From Deltaproteobacteria bacterium UBA2409 (GTDB taxonomy: Bacteria; Bdellovibrionota_C; UBA2361; DDRT01), in NCBI GenBank assembly GCA_002343185.1, contig DDRT01000016.1, forward strand, positions 77,094-128,849: a DNA stretch of 51,756 bases. Reading direction: 5' to 3'. Within the stretch, counting starts at the first letter, position 1. The number at the start of each line of letters is the position of its first letter. Made by a program: the position numbers and the translations under genes. Shown one piece after another: positions 8,258-17,355 of the stretch. The notes beneath the pieces are model-generated. The model did no database searches and was not told where the DNA came from. It saw only the letters and a list, made by a program, of their open reading frames with translations.

Positions 8258-9352
8258 ATGCAGTATCGATGGTTTTGGGCATATCTATTATTTGCTGGTG
8301 CTGTTGGGGCTACTTTTTCATATGAGATTGTTCCGACTGTAGTTTTATTTATTGCAGCCATTACTACTGCAATCACCAACTTTTTCTACACAAAATGGCT
8401 GTTATTTTTGGATGTTGCTGTTCTTACTGTTTGTCTTTGGTCTACAGGAGGAGCTCATAATCCGTTAAGTGTTCTATTTTTGGTTCCTATAGCAGTATCA
8501 GCACTTACACTCTCTGCAAAGTGGACATGGATTTTGGCTGCTACAAGCTCAATTTTATTTTCACTTCTTTTTTTCTTTTTTAGAGATTTCCAAATTTTTA
8601 CTAGTCACTATTACCATATTACCGAAAGTTCGCCATTTACCTTTCATCTTTGGGGTATGCTTTTAGGGTTTGGGTTGGTTGCGTTATTTTTAGCATTCTT
8701 CTTTACCAGACTCTCAGGGGAAATATCTCTTCAGCAGCGCAAACTTGGTGTTTTAAACGAAAGGTCTGAATCGTTAAAGCGTACACTAAGTATTACTTCA
8801 CTTGCAGCAAGTACTGCACATGAAATTAATACACCGCTTTCTACGATAAAGCTGATCGCTTCTGATCTGTCAGATTCTGAAGATAAGGAGCTTCTAATAG
8901 CTGAAGTAAAGCGTTGTGAAGAAGCTATTAATCGACTCAGATTTTCCTTAGGAGATCTTAAAGGGTCAAAGGTGTCGGAGATAAAACTTTCTAGTTTGAT
9001 TGATGAGATTAAAGTCAGACTGCCAGAGGCTTCAGTTGTAAAGGTAGTGAATGATGGGGTTATACAAACCCAAGTAGCACCACTCAGAGAGGCTTTGTTT
9101 GCGATAATTAAGAATGCAATTGAGGCAAATGATGAGGTTGTGGTGAGATTTGCAGATGATGGAGCAATCGAGGTAAGAGATTATGGAGAAGGTATATCAG
9201 ATGAAATTGTCTCTCAGATTGGACTTCCAATTTCAAGTATTAAGGGCTTAGGGCTTGGATTATTCTTAAGTAAAAGATTTATTGAGATGATAGGAGGAAG
9301 TTTGGAGTTTGTCCGTGACCATGGGACGCTTGTAAGAATTAAACTAGCATGA
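8258..9352 (+). CDS. regB: RegB/PrrB-type redox-sensing histidine kinase
   Basis: A 364-aa membrane histidine kinase. Residues 1-150 hold about six hydrophobic segments with the RegB quinone-site signature GGAHNPL (64-70). The H-box has H188 in STAHEINTPLSTI. The conserved redox cysteine of RegB is present as C220 (VKRCEEAINRL). The N-box is at N286, and the G-boxes are at about 309 and 330-334. In RegB relatives, the cysteine and quinone site switch the kinase off under oxidising conditions. The last codons overlap regA by 4 nt (ATGA), so the pair is coupled. Targets are unknown; heme genes are a plausible guess given the C4 pathway downstream. Confidence 0.85.
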   Translation: MQYRWFWAYLLFAGAVGATFSYEIVPTVVLFIAAITTAITNFFYTKWLLFLDVAVLTVCLWSTGGAHNPLSVLFLVPIAVSALTLSAKWTWILAATSSILFSLLFFFFRDFQIFTSHYYHITESSPFTFHLWGMLLGFGLVALFLAFFFTRLSGEISLQQRKLGVLNERSESLKRTLSITSLAASTAHEINTPLSTIKLIASDLSDSEDKELLIAEVKRCEEAINRLRFSLGDLKGSKVSEIKLSSLIDEIKVRLPEASVVKVVNDGVIQTQVAPLREALFAIIKNAIEANDEVVVRFADDGAIEVRDYGEGISDEIVSQIGLPISSIKGLGLGLFLSKRFIEMIGGSLEFVRDHGTLVRIKLA

Positions 9353-9846
9353 AATATCTACTTGTCGATGACGATCTTACTTTTAGAGCAAGGCTTGCGA
9401 GATCTTTAATTTCCCGTGGTTTCTCTGTATTTGAAGCAGATGGAATTTCTGAAACGAAAGAGATTCTAAGTAATGTAATCCCAGATAGGGCTGTTATCGA
9501 TCTAAAATTAAAGAGCGAGTGGGGGCTTAGTGTTCTAAAAGAGATTCTAAATAGTGGCTGTAAAGAAGCAGTAATTTTATCAGGATATGGAAGTATACCA
9601 AGTGCAGTTGAAGCATTAAAACTTGGAGCGATTAATTTTTTATCAAAACCAATAACAGTAGATGAACTACTTGAAGGTTTTATGGGGAATCCTCAAAATC
9701 AAAGAATTCCAACTCTCGATGAATATGAGTGGGAGTATATATTAAGAACCCTCAATGAAAATGATGGGAATATTACAAAAACTGCTAAAATACTTGGTGT
9801 TCACCGGCAGGCACTTCAAAGAAAGCTTCGGGAGAGGCATTTTTAG
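9349..9846 (+). CDS. regA: RegA/PrrA-type response regulator
   Basis: A 165-aa regulator. The receiver domain has acidic pocket D7-D9, phosphoacceptor D51 and K100. A short linker leads to a Fis-type helix-turn-helix near 139-160 (GNITKTAKILGVHRQALQRKL), very like RegA/PrrA/ActR. These are global regulators of redox-responsive metabolism. Its ATG overlaps the regB stop, making a two-gene operon. A 23-bp inverted repeat at 9868-9936 follows and may end transcription. Confidence 0.87.
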   Translation: MKYLLVDDDLTFRARLARSLISRGFSVFEADGISETKEILSNVIPDRAVIDLKLKSEWGLSVLKEILNSGCKEAVILSGYGSIPSAVEALKLGAINFLSKPITVDELLEGFMGNPQNQRIPTLDEYEWEYILRTLNENDGNITKTAKILGVHRQALQRKLRERHF

Positions 9847-9867
9847 AGTTTAGTTATTTTATCTTTA

Positions 9868-9936
9868 TTTAACGCAGAGTTCTCAGAGTTACACAGAGTA
9901 ACTACTCTCTGGAAACTCTGAGAACTCTGCGTTAAA
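9868..9936. repeat. Perfect 23-bp inverted repeat after regA
   Basis: TTTAACGCAGAGTTCTCAGAGTT (split as arms 9868-9890 and 9914-9936) pairs perfectly with its partner across a 23-nt spacer. The ACGCAGAG/CTCTGCGTT wording resembles dispersed intergenic repeats seen in many environmental genomes, as far as I recall. It could serve as a terminator for regA, though no T-tract follows. It differs from the GGGGGTCAGGCC family. Confidence 0.85.
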
Positions 9937-10066
9937 GTATATTACAAATTCTAGCTGATTAGATTCTAATACACCCATACACAGTTTGGTTTTATGGATA
10001 ACATTTCAGTGGTGCAACTTTTTGTTGCGTTTACTCTAAAACACCAAAGCAGCTAGGTTCTTTTTT

Positions 10067-11044
10067 ATGAGAATGTTCACACTACTTATTCCTGCTTTAG
10101 TTTTTTCCTCTTTTTCTCTTGCCCAGGCACCTGCTTCCGTAACTGGGGATCATATTCACTCGAAAGGGTCTTGGATGTTTGGTTATAGATATATGTTTAT
10201 GGATATGGATGGGCATAAAACACCTAATATTCGTAAGGTACACGACGGACATGATCACGGAGAGATGCATCAAGAGGATCCTCATGAAGAAATCGATCAC
10301 TCAAAACCGCATAAACACACGATGACGATGCAGATGCATATGCTTGAGGCAATGTATGGCGTAACTGATGATTTAACTCTAATGGCTATGACAAACTTTT
10401 TGCAGAATACAATGGATCATGGGGCAGGATTTAAAACAAGAAACGAGGGGCTGGGCGATACAAGCCTCTCCGCTCTTTATAGGCTTTATGGGGATTGTCA
10501 TCAAGAGTCTTTGATTGGGGGCTTAGGGATTTCGTTCCCAACCGGTGACATCACACAGAGTGACAATTATCATTCTGGAAAGAGTCATCACCCATATCAT
10601 ATGGCTCTTGGATCGGGTACGTTTGATCTATTGCCAAGCTTAACCTACACCCAAAATGATGAATCTATCTTCTGGGGCGTTCAGGGAACAGGTGCAATAA
10701 GGCTTGATGATAACACAGAAGGATACAAATTCGGTGATAAATATGTAGCTCAATCCTGGATTGGTGTGCCGCTCGCAAAAGGGGTATCTGTAACTGGTAG
10801 GATTGCTGGAACTTTTCAAGGGGATGTAAGGGGAAGAGATCGGACTATCTCGGCAACTGGAGCAATGTGGGATCCGAAGCAGCAGGAGTCAAGTGTGCTA
10901 GAAGCAGGGCTTGGGGCTCAGTTTGGTGTTTCTAAAGGGCTAAGGCTAGGGGTTGAATTGACAGCGCCACTTGCTGAAGATATTGATTATGGAGTTCATG
11001 AAAGAAAGTGGGGAGTAACTCTAGGATTATTAGGTACCTTGTAG
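10067..11044 (+). CDS. Secreted His/Met-rich outer-membrane beta-barrel-like protein
   Basis: A 325-aa exported protein with a signal peptide ending near AQA. A Met/His-rich stretch at about 38-90 (DGHDHGEMHQ, HSKPHKHTMTMQMHM) looks like a Cu or Zn binding segment. Alternating polar/hydrophobic strands with glycine and terminal VTLGLLGTL suggest an outer-membrane beta-barrel, like the 'transporter'/phenol-degradation MetA-type family. No partner gene for metal export is adjacent. TAGGTT lies 7 nt before the ATG, again a leaderless-type arrangement. Confidence 0.6.
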   Translation: MRMFTLLIPALVFSSFSLAQAPASVTGDHIHSKGSWMFGYRYMFMDMDGHKTPNIRKVHDGHDHGEMHQEDPHEEIDHSKPHKHTMTMQMHMLEAMYGVTDDLTLMAMTNFLQNTMDHGAGFKTRNEGLGDTSLSALYRLYGDCHQESLIGGLGISFPTGDITQSDNYHSGKSHHPYHMALGSGTFDLLPSLTYTQNDESIFWGVQGTGAIRLDDNTEGYKFGDKYVAQSWIGVPLAKGVSVTGRIAGTFQGDVRGRDRTISATGAMWDPKQQESSVLEAGLGAQFGVSKGLRLGVELTAPLAEDIDYGVHERKWGVTLGLLGTL

Positions 11045-11078
11045 ACTAAGAAAGGGTTTCCATTTATCTTACTTTATA

Positions 11079-11828
11079 GTGTTTGATGATTCCGGTCCAA
11101 AATTCAGTGAAATTGAGTTCGAGTTTGGATTAAGAAATGAGCCTGCGAAAGCCCTCCTTTCAGCTGATTTTTCGCATATTACCGAGGCAGAGATAGATAG
11201 GTGGCTTCAGAATTATGGTCAGGAGCGTTTTGTAGCATCTCTTATTCAGGCTTACATTGAATCTGATTTAGCTGATTCAGTTTTCGATCGGTTAGGATAT
11301 CTGTTTACACTTTATCCAGAAATTATAGATGAGCTTCAAGAGCAGCTTTTTTGTTTGTGTAGTGACTCTACCCAAGGAATGAAAGCCAAATTCAAACTAT
11401 TATATCAATTTTCTGATCTATGTAATTTAGGGTTTGAGCCTGAAAGCTTCAAGGAGAATGGAGCTGCAAAAACTTTCTTACTAGAAGCTTATCAAGAACG
11501 AACCGGTGAAATCTCAATCGAGATTTTAAATCTTGCAAAATTGCTTTCAGTAGTAGGTAGTGGAGTTAAAAACTCACTTTTTGGCTTCATTAACGAATAT
11601 GTTCTCTATGGAACCTATGATCAGTCCCCTGATCTATATATGTCCATATTTAGAGGGGATAATGAAGCTATAACTAGGCTTTTAGAGCACCTTGAAAATG
11701 CATGGTATAGGGTTGAAAGTCCTTGGGAGTTAGTTGAGCCAATAAGGATGCAGAAATCTAATATAGATATCAATAGTTTAGCGCGGATTGAAGCCTTAAA
11801 AGAAAAGCTATTAGCTGTCTTAAGTTAA
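11079..11828 (+). CDS. Hypothetical helical protein
   Basis: A 249-aa soluble protein of unknown family, acidic and mostly helical, starting at GTG. No catalytic motif is visible. It precedes three receiver-domain genes in the same direction with 34 bp to the next start, so it may be part of that signalling set. I found no other clue to its job. Confidence 0.6.
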   Translation: MFDDSGPKFSEIEFEFGLRNEPAKALLSADFSHITEAEIDRWLQNYGQERFVASLIQAYIESDLADSVFDRLGYLFTLYPEIIDELQEQLFCLCSDSTQGMKAKFKLLYQFSDLCNLGFEPESFKENGAAKTFLLEAYQERTGEISIEILNLAKLLSVVGSGVKNSLFGFINEYVLYGTYDQSPDLYMSIFRGDNEAITRLLEHLENAWYRVESPWELVEPIRMQKSNIDINSLARIEALKEKLLAVLS

Positions 11829-11862
11829 GCTATCTACAAGATATTCCGATACATAGCTTGCA

Positions 11863-12573
11863 ATGAAAAAATTCAACGCGCTGATAGTTGATAACGATAT
11901 GGCTTCTAGAATGAGGCTTAAACAAACAGCTAGTTCAGTAGTTGAATTTGGAGCGGTTACTCTTTTAAGTACCCCTGCAGAAGCGATTTCAGCTTTAACT
12001 CTTTCGACTCCAATAGATGTAGTGTTTGTATCCTGGCGGCTTGGTCCAGATGTTATCCGTCCTTTTATCCAAAAAGCTAAAGAAACATCACAAGGTCAAG
12101 ATGCTGCATATATATCAGTAATGAAAAGTGCCTCAGAGGGTAATGCATCTGTTGCGCAAGTTATGATGGATGGCGCAGACGGGATTCTTTGCGAGCCATT
12201 CTCAGTCGATCAACTTGTAGAGATAACAAGACTATCTACAAAAGTACGTGGAGAAAGATATGAATCAAGAGAGAGAGCCGCTCTTTCGCTTTTGATACCA
12301 GATATTCTCAAACAGTTAGATCTTGTTGCTCATATTAAGTCATCAGGACTGGCTCCTGAAACAAGTTTGAAGGTATTGCGAGAGCTTTGTCAGAGAGTAA
12401 AAGACAGGGATGAAAGATCTCATGTTATATATTATCAGATCGCTCTTAACGCATTTGAGAATGCTCCTGTTCCTCACTTTGAAGCTAAAACCAAAAACTA
12501 TGGAGGAGTTAGCTCTAGAGTAAAAAAACGAATGGAGCAGAAAATGCAGCGTGACTTATCGGGGAAGGTATGA
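11863..12573 (+). CDS. Degenerate receiver-domain protein
   Basis: A 236-aa protein. Residues 1-120 follow the CheY receiver fold, but the phosphoacceptor position is Ser57 (DVVFVSWRL) and the conserved Lys is Glu111 (CEPF). The acidic pair D10/D12 remains. It is therefore unlikely to be phosphorylated in the usual way and may act as a pseudo-receiver. Residues 120-236 are helical with no DNA-binding motif I recognise. The stop overlaps the next receiver gene by 4 nt (ATGA). Confidence 0.7.
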   Translation: MKKFNALIVDNDMASRMRLKQTASSVVEFGAVTLLSTPAEAISALTLSTPIDVVFVSWRLGPDVIRPFIQKAKETSQGQDAAYISVMKSASEGNASVAQVMMDGADGILCEPFSVDQLVEITRLSTKVRGERYESRERAALSLLIPDILKQLDLVAHIKSSGLAPETSLKVLRELCQRVKDRDERSHVIYYQIALNAFENAPVPHFEAKTKNYGGVSSRVKKRMEQKMQRDLSGKV

Positions 12574-12950
12574 AGAAAGTTTTACTTGTTGAAGATGATT
12601 CAGTTACAAGAACTCTTTTAAAGAGAATGATAGAAGGGTTTGAGTATGATGTTACTGAGGCTCTTAACGGTAAGATCGCTTGGGAAACTCTCTGTTCCGG
12701 CGAGAGTTTCGATCTAGTAGTTACCGACATCATGATGCCAGATATGGATGGAAGAGAGCTGCTTCATCTTATGAGAGTTGATGACAGGTTTTATGAAATT
12801 CCAGTTGTAATTGTATCAGGAGAGCTTGATAAAAATATGCTATCAAGAATAGCTGAGGAGTACCCAGAGTACACAAGATTCCAGGAAAAGCCTGTGAATA
12901 AGGCTGCTTTATATAATGCGATATCATCCTTGGAGGATCCGTTATCATGA
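12570..12950 (+). CDS. Single-domain response regulator (CheY-like)
   Basis: A 126-aa stand-alone receiver with D9/D10, phosphoacceptor D53 (TDIMMPDMDG), S83 and K107 (EKPVN) all in place. No output domain. It overlaps the genes on both sides by 4 nt and probably relays phosphate within this cluster or to another partner. No kinase gene is adjacent apart from regB 4 kb upstream. Confidence 0.85.
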   Translation: MKKVLLVEDDSVTRTLLKRMIEGFEYDVTEALNGKIAWETLCSGESFDLVVTDIMMPDMDGRELLHLMRVDDRFYEIPVVIVSGELDKNMLSRIAEEYPEYTRFQEKPVNKAALYNAISSLEDPLS

Positions 12951-13318
12951 CAAGATTTCTTATAGTAGAAGATGACCCAGTAGCTTCTAGAATTGTAGAA
13001 AATATCGTTGGAAAAGATGCTGTTACAGTTAAATCTGGTTTGGCTGCACTTGCAATCATTGAGGATTCACTAAAAATTGACGAACCCTTTGAGAGCATAA
13101 TTTTAGATCTTGGATTACCTGAGATGGACGGACTTGAGTTTTTGAAAGCCTTAAGAGCTCTTGAAAATGGATTATCAGTTCCACCTTCATATGTTGTAGT
13201 AATTACAGGTGAAGACGATATCGGAGTATATGCAGATGCTCATTTACTTGGATGTAATACTTTTCTTTCAAAACCACTTAATCCTGAAGAGCTTAGAAAT
13301 TGTTTGAATCTAGTTTAG
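12947..13318 (+). CDS. Single-domain response regulator (CheY-like)
   Basis: A 123-aa stand-alone receiver with D9/D10, phosphoacceptor D54 (LDLGLPEMDG), T87 and K109 (SKPLN). Its ATG overlaps the stop of the preceding receiver. hemB starts 11 nt after its stop, so the receivers and heme gene may be co-transcribed. That link is unusual and no function follows from it directly. Confidence 0.85.
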   Translation: MTRFLIVEDDPVASRIVENIVGKDAVTVKSGLAALAIIEDSLKIDEPFESIILDLGLPEMDGLEFLKALRALENGLSVPPSYVVVITGEDDIGVYADAHLLGCNTFLSKPLNPEELRNCLNLV

Positions 13319-13329
13319 ATTCAGATACA

Positions 13330-14313
13330 ATGCCCGGAATGTACCCACAAACAAGACTAAGAAGACTCAGAAGTGAAGCTTGGAGTAGAGACCTGGTAAG
13401 GGAAAATTTATTAACCCCAAAAGATCTCATCTGGCCGATTTTTATCAATGATGGATATAGCGACGAAGATATACCTTCTATGCCAGGGGTAAAAAGATTA
13501 TGCCTTGATTCGCTAGTTTCTTCAGTTTCTCGAGCAAAAAAACTGGGTATTCCAGTTGTGGCACTTTTTCCTGCAACTCCTAGTAAACTTAAAACTCCTG
13601 ATGGAGAAGAGTCATTTAATCCAGATAACTTAATGTGTAGAGCTGTAAAAGCTATAAAGCAAGAAGTATCTGATATCGGAGTTTTGGGAGATGTTGCTCT
13701 AGACCCTTATACAGATCATGGACATGATGGAGTGATAAGAGATGGTGATGTTGCAAATGATGAAACGATTGAAGTTCTGATCAGGCAAGCACTTAATCAA
13801 GCAGAAGCAGGATTTGATATTATAGCTCCATCTGACATGATGGATGGTCGTGTTGGTGAGATAAGGCAGGCTCTTGATGAAAGTGGTTTCACAAGGGTTC
13901 AGATAATGGCTTACTCGGCAAAGTATGCATCTGGATTTTATGGACCATTTAGAGATGCTGTTGGAAGTTCAGGTAGTTTAGGAAAAAAAGGAAAACATAC
14001 CTATCAGATGGATCCAGCAAATGGAAATGAAGCTCTTAGAGAAGTAGAGCTTGATATTGCAGAAGGCGCTGATTCTGTAATGGTAAAACCTGGGCTCGCC
14101 TATTTAGATATAGTTTATAGGGTTAAGGAAACATTCAAAATGCCAACCTTTGTATATCAAGTGAGTGGTGAGTACGCGATGATAAAAGCTGCTGCTCAGA
14201 ATGGTTGGCTTGATGAAAAAAGATGTATGCTTGAATCCTTAATTGCTTTTAAAAGAGCAGGTGCCGATGGGGTTTTAACATATTACGCTCCAATGGCTGC
14301 TGAGAGTTTGTAG
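13330..14313 (+). CDS. hemB: Delta-aminolevulinic acid dehydratase (porphobilinogen synthase)
   Basis: HemB condenses two 5-aminolevulinate molecules to porphobilinogen. The 327-aa protein has both Schiff-base lysines, K198 (AYSAKYASGFYGPFR) and K253 (VMVKPG). The metal segment DVALDPYTDHGHDG has Asp/Ala instead of the Zn-binding cysteines, so it belongs to the Zn-independent, Mg-activated class. I chose the ATG at 13330 (MPGMYPQTRLRR) rather than a TTG at 13300 inside the previous gene. It is separated by 20 kb from the main heme cluster. Confidence 0.93.
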   Translation: MPGMYPQTRLRRLRSEAWSRDLVRENLLTPKDLIWPIFINDGYSDEDIPSMPGVKRLCLDSLVSSVSRAKKLGIPVVALFPATPSKLKTPDGEESFNPDNLMCRAVKAIKQEVSDIGVLGDVALDPYTDHGHDGVIRDGDVANDETIEVLIRQALNQAEAGFDIIAPSDMMDGRVGEIRQALDESGFTRVQIMAYSAKYASGFYGPFRDAVGSSGSLGKKGKHTYQMDPANGNEALREVELDIAEGADSVMVKPGLAYLDIVYRVKETFKMPTFVYQVSGEYAMIKAAAQNGWLDEKRCMLESLIAFKRAGADGVLTYYAPMAAESL

Positions 14314-14489
14314 GTGAGATGCGCTTGGTGCCCCCCTTTTTTCCTATCCTAACTAATAATTTGAACAGCTTATCCAAGTACTAGAAAATTCGCCTAACCA
14401 CTAGGCGGTGTCTTCTCTGAATGCAGTCAAGTCTTTCAAGTAAATAATTCCATTCTTCTCTACGAGCAGTTAGCCCACGGTGTTAATAA

Positions 14490-15505
14490 TTAGGAATTTT
14501 TACCAGAACAATAAATTAAGATTGCCCCACTTGAGAACGGGTGTTTAAACATACGAGACCACTCGAGCTCATCTTGAAGATCTTTCACTGAGTGATATGG
14601 CTTCCGTATCCATCTGTTGGCTACCGCTCCTACTACTACACTCTTGGGCTGCCGGTTGCCAAGAGTCTTTCGGCTAGCAACTTCCAGTAAGAGTCATGCC
14701 GAATTGACCCCCAAACGCCTTGAGCGATTGTGCTTTTAAGTATGGGATTTGCAGCGCTTATTATCTCTCCATCACTCACAACTTGCCCACTTGATTTATT
14801 GCAGGGAGATAGTCCACAAAAATGTGCAAGCTGCTTCCTACTCTTAAATCTTGTAAATGTATCTATCTCGGCTCACATAAGTGCGGCAGTAATTAACCCT
14901 ATGCCTCGATGCTCTAAAAGCTTTAAACAGGTTTTAAACAGAATGAGTCTCCTTTAACAAAATCAGAGAGCCTTTTTGTAGTTTTCATAATTTCATCTTT
15001 CAACCAAAAAAGCTCTCTCAGGTATCGCTTCTGTACTCAAGCCGAATTAGAGGGAAGCTCCACGGACTCTAGCTACTGAAGTCCTGCTTTAGTCCAAAGG
15101 TTAGTTCTGTACCTTCTGTACTCAATTCTATTATTTCTAAGCAGAGCTTTAATTCTAACATTGGTCGCTCTTGCCTCTGTCATCCGCGAAGCTCTGTATC
15201 TAATATAGTTTTTAAATCTCTAAGCTCCCTCGGTGCAAGTCACACCTCTGGGAGGTACCCAATTCGAGTTGAATCGGCAATTAACTCACTATCCGACTTG
15301 TCTGTCCTGTCTTGTCTGGGTTGTTTCTCATCCTTTGCGCATACCCAGGATTGCACAGCTTAACTTGCCAACCTGTCTTTTGACGAGGCTCGTCTAGAAA
15401 GCTGGCACTCCCAATGCACGCCTCTGCCGCCACAACTACTGATCTATCCTCACCAACTAAACTTATTAAACTCAGAGTGTTGTTCTTAACTCAGCGTTCA
15501 TAACA
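14490..15505 (-). pseudogene. Decayed IS110-family transposase
   Basis: No intact frame, but reverse-strand fragments line up in order with IS110 transposases. They are an N-terminal VVVAAEACIGS...GWQVKLCNPGYAQRMR stretch (about 15330-15470), a DKSDSELIADSTRIGYLPEV stretch (about 15245-15305), and then ELRDLK. Next come a C-terminal AEIDTFTRFKSRKQLAHFCGLSP...SSGQ segment (about 14780-14865) and a final WIRKPYHSV piece ending at TAA (14490-14492). Several frameshifts and stops separate them, and the extreme N-terminus with the first catalytic Asp is missing. This fills most of the gene-poor stretch after hemB; 14314-14489 holds only a short hairpin (14391-14407). Confidence 0.75.
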
Positions 15506-15511
15506 ACGGAC

Positions 15512-15874
15512 TCATATCAAGGTCTTAATGACTGAAGCCCAAAAAAATAATAATATAATAACAAATGTATCTAGGATAAAAGACCATACAGTCCCAAAAA
15601 GGCATGCTTTAATTAGTGAACATTTACCTTCATAGCTGTTGCGGTAAAAAAGAAAGATCACAAAACACCACTCCAGAAGCCTTACAAAGAATAGTCCAGG
15701 GTAGTAATATATCATTGGAATTGGCAAATCTCTGGCAGCTGAAAGATCTGCCCCAATTGTTAAGAGAAGTGTTGTAGATGTAATAATGAATATTATCCAC
15801 CCTATAACACCGACTGTGAATCTAGCAAGAGAAAAATAATATTAGATTGTTTTGAGTGTGAAAAACTTTTTCAT
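15512..15874 (-). pseudogene. Small membrane protein gene with premature stop
   Basis: From the ATG at 15874 the frame reads MKKFFTLKTI, hits TAA at 15844-15842, and then stays open for 110 codons to 15512. The open part encodes about three to four hydrophobic helices (VIGWIIFIITSTTLLLTIG, FFVRLLEWCFVIFLFY, SFILDTFVIILLFFWA). It shows no match I can name. A TTG at 15727 could start a shorter protein, so it may still be partly expressed. It abuts the IS110 remnant and probably decayed along with it. Confidence 0.5.
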
Positions 15875-16092
15875 TTAGAAATAACCCAAAAAAATAAAAT
15901 CCTGGAAATTTTATAAGTAAAACGCCTATAATTATATATAAAAGACCCATGTATATTTAATGATTCATAAACTTAGTGATTTATATAATTCTCCTGGGAA
16001 AGATCATAGATTGCCTCTTTGAAAAAGATCTGGTCTGAAGAGAGTTAAGAGTTTGCTTTGATTTTGAACCTAGATAGATAATCATATGTACC

Positions 16093-17184
16093 CTAAGGAA
16101 TTGAACGACAGTGTAATGGGATTTCGGACTCAGCATAGCGAATCGAAGACATTGGTCTGAAATCTGGAAACTCCTCGAGGAGGAAATTGTATGTTTGAGA
16201 GAATACATTGGATCCGAGCCAAAATGGCTCCTGTTGCCAAAGGTCTACATGTTTTGTTCTGATATACTCTGTTTGTAACCCTCGATATCTATCTCCTTGA
16301 ATGTAGTAATTTGGTCCTATAGGGTCAATATCACCTAGGCGTTGAATGCTCCCTCCTAAGCCAAAAAGTAATGACAAGTCATAACCAGTAGTCGCAAGCT
16401 CTCCGCCACGGCAGGCCGTTATCACTGATGAGTTTAGAAGTAGAGAGAAGTTGTTTAGCTCAAAAGGTGATAAGCACCCGGGGAACCGGCCGGGTGAATT
16501 ATTCAGTACTATTCCAGAATAGCAGGCTGAAAGAACTATAATATTGTTTGTGTGTTGAAGATTCCCTTTAAAGGATTTTGCAAGATCGTTAATGGATATA
16601 GCATCTGGTAGATTGCCGTTCTTAGTATAATCCTCATTAAATCGAGTATACTCTTCCTCAAGCAAATATTGACCAAGATTGTCAAAACCACCATGGGTGC
16701 TAATATAAAACACAACTTTATCTCCCGGTTTAGAGTTTCTGCTAACACTTTCGATGGCTGATAATAAATTTCTTTTCAAAGGCCTCTCAGACTCCTGAAC
16801 GTCTTCACCAATTTTTTTATACATTTCCTTATTCCATAGAAAATACTTTGAACCTTCCTCGTACCCACCACATAGACTTACACCATTAGAATCTGTGCCT
16901 CCATCCAGCACTGAAAAAGCCCTTTCCATGATAGATAAGTCTGATTGAAAGTATTCTCGGAGAAGGTCTGTATAGAGCCGTTTTGATTCTTCAGCAGATT
17001 CTTTCACGATACTTGGAGTGGTAGCAGCATCAAAATATATCACATGTACTTTTTTTGGAGGATCCGGAGTGGGAACTGGGGTAATTGCGAGTGTGAAAGA
17101 TGGGTATAAAAAAACGCTAAATAGTATAGTTACGAATCTTCGCAAGAATGAGGAAATTTGAAGAAAAATAATATTTAGTAACAT
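16093..17184 (-). CDS. Secreted caspase-fold (clan CD) cysteine protease-like protein
   Basis: A 363-aa protein with an N-terminal hydrophobic signal (LFSVFLYPSFTLA), a short Pro/Thr linker, and then a caspase-hemoglobinase type fold. H164 follows a beta strand (KVVFYISTHGG) and C221 follows another (IIVLSACYSG), the His/Cys dyad order of C13/C14 peptidases. Export makes it more like bacterial C13 or gingipain-type enzymes than intracellular metacaspases. It is transcribed away from the Y1-like gene. Substrate unknown; it may process other secreted proteins of this island. Confidence 0.65.
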   Translation of the reverse strand: MLLNIIFLQISSFLRRFVTILFSVFLYPSFTLAITPVPTPDPPKKVHVIYFDAATTPSIVKESAEESKRLYTDLLREYFQSDLSIMERAFSVLDGGTDSNGVSLCGGYEEGSKYFLWNKEMYKKIGEDVQESERPLKRNLLSAIESVSRNSKPGDKVVFYISTHGGFDNLGQYLLEEEYTRFNEDYTKNGNLPDAISINDLAKSFKGNLQHTNNIIVLSACYSGIVLNNSPGRFPGCLSPFELNNFSLLLNSSVITACRGGELATTGYDLSLLFGLGGSIQRLGDIDPIGPNYYIQGDRYRGLQTEYIRTKHVDLWQQEPFWLGSNVFSQTYNFLLEEFPDFRPMSSIRYAESEIPLHCRSIP

Positions 17185-17355
17185 ATGAAAACCTTTGAAA
17201 TCCTTGCCTCATTAGCATATCTTAGTGGAACTAAATATTTATCAGAAGAAATCGTCACATCTTTGTTAGAACCATTTCCTAATTTTCCCAACCTTTTTCT
17301 TTCCTCACAGACCGCGTGGTAAACGGAATGAGAGATTTTCCGATAGAACTTTGGA

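Noticed and set aside
14730..14957. A 75-codon plus-strand frame in the gap after hemB.
   Set aside because: The reverse strand here matches the IS110 C-terminus, so the frame is a by-product of the decayed transposase.
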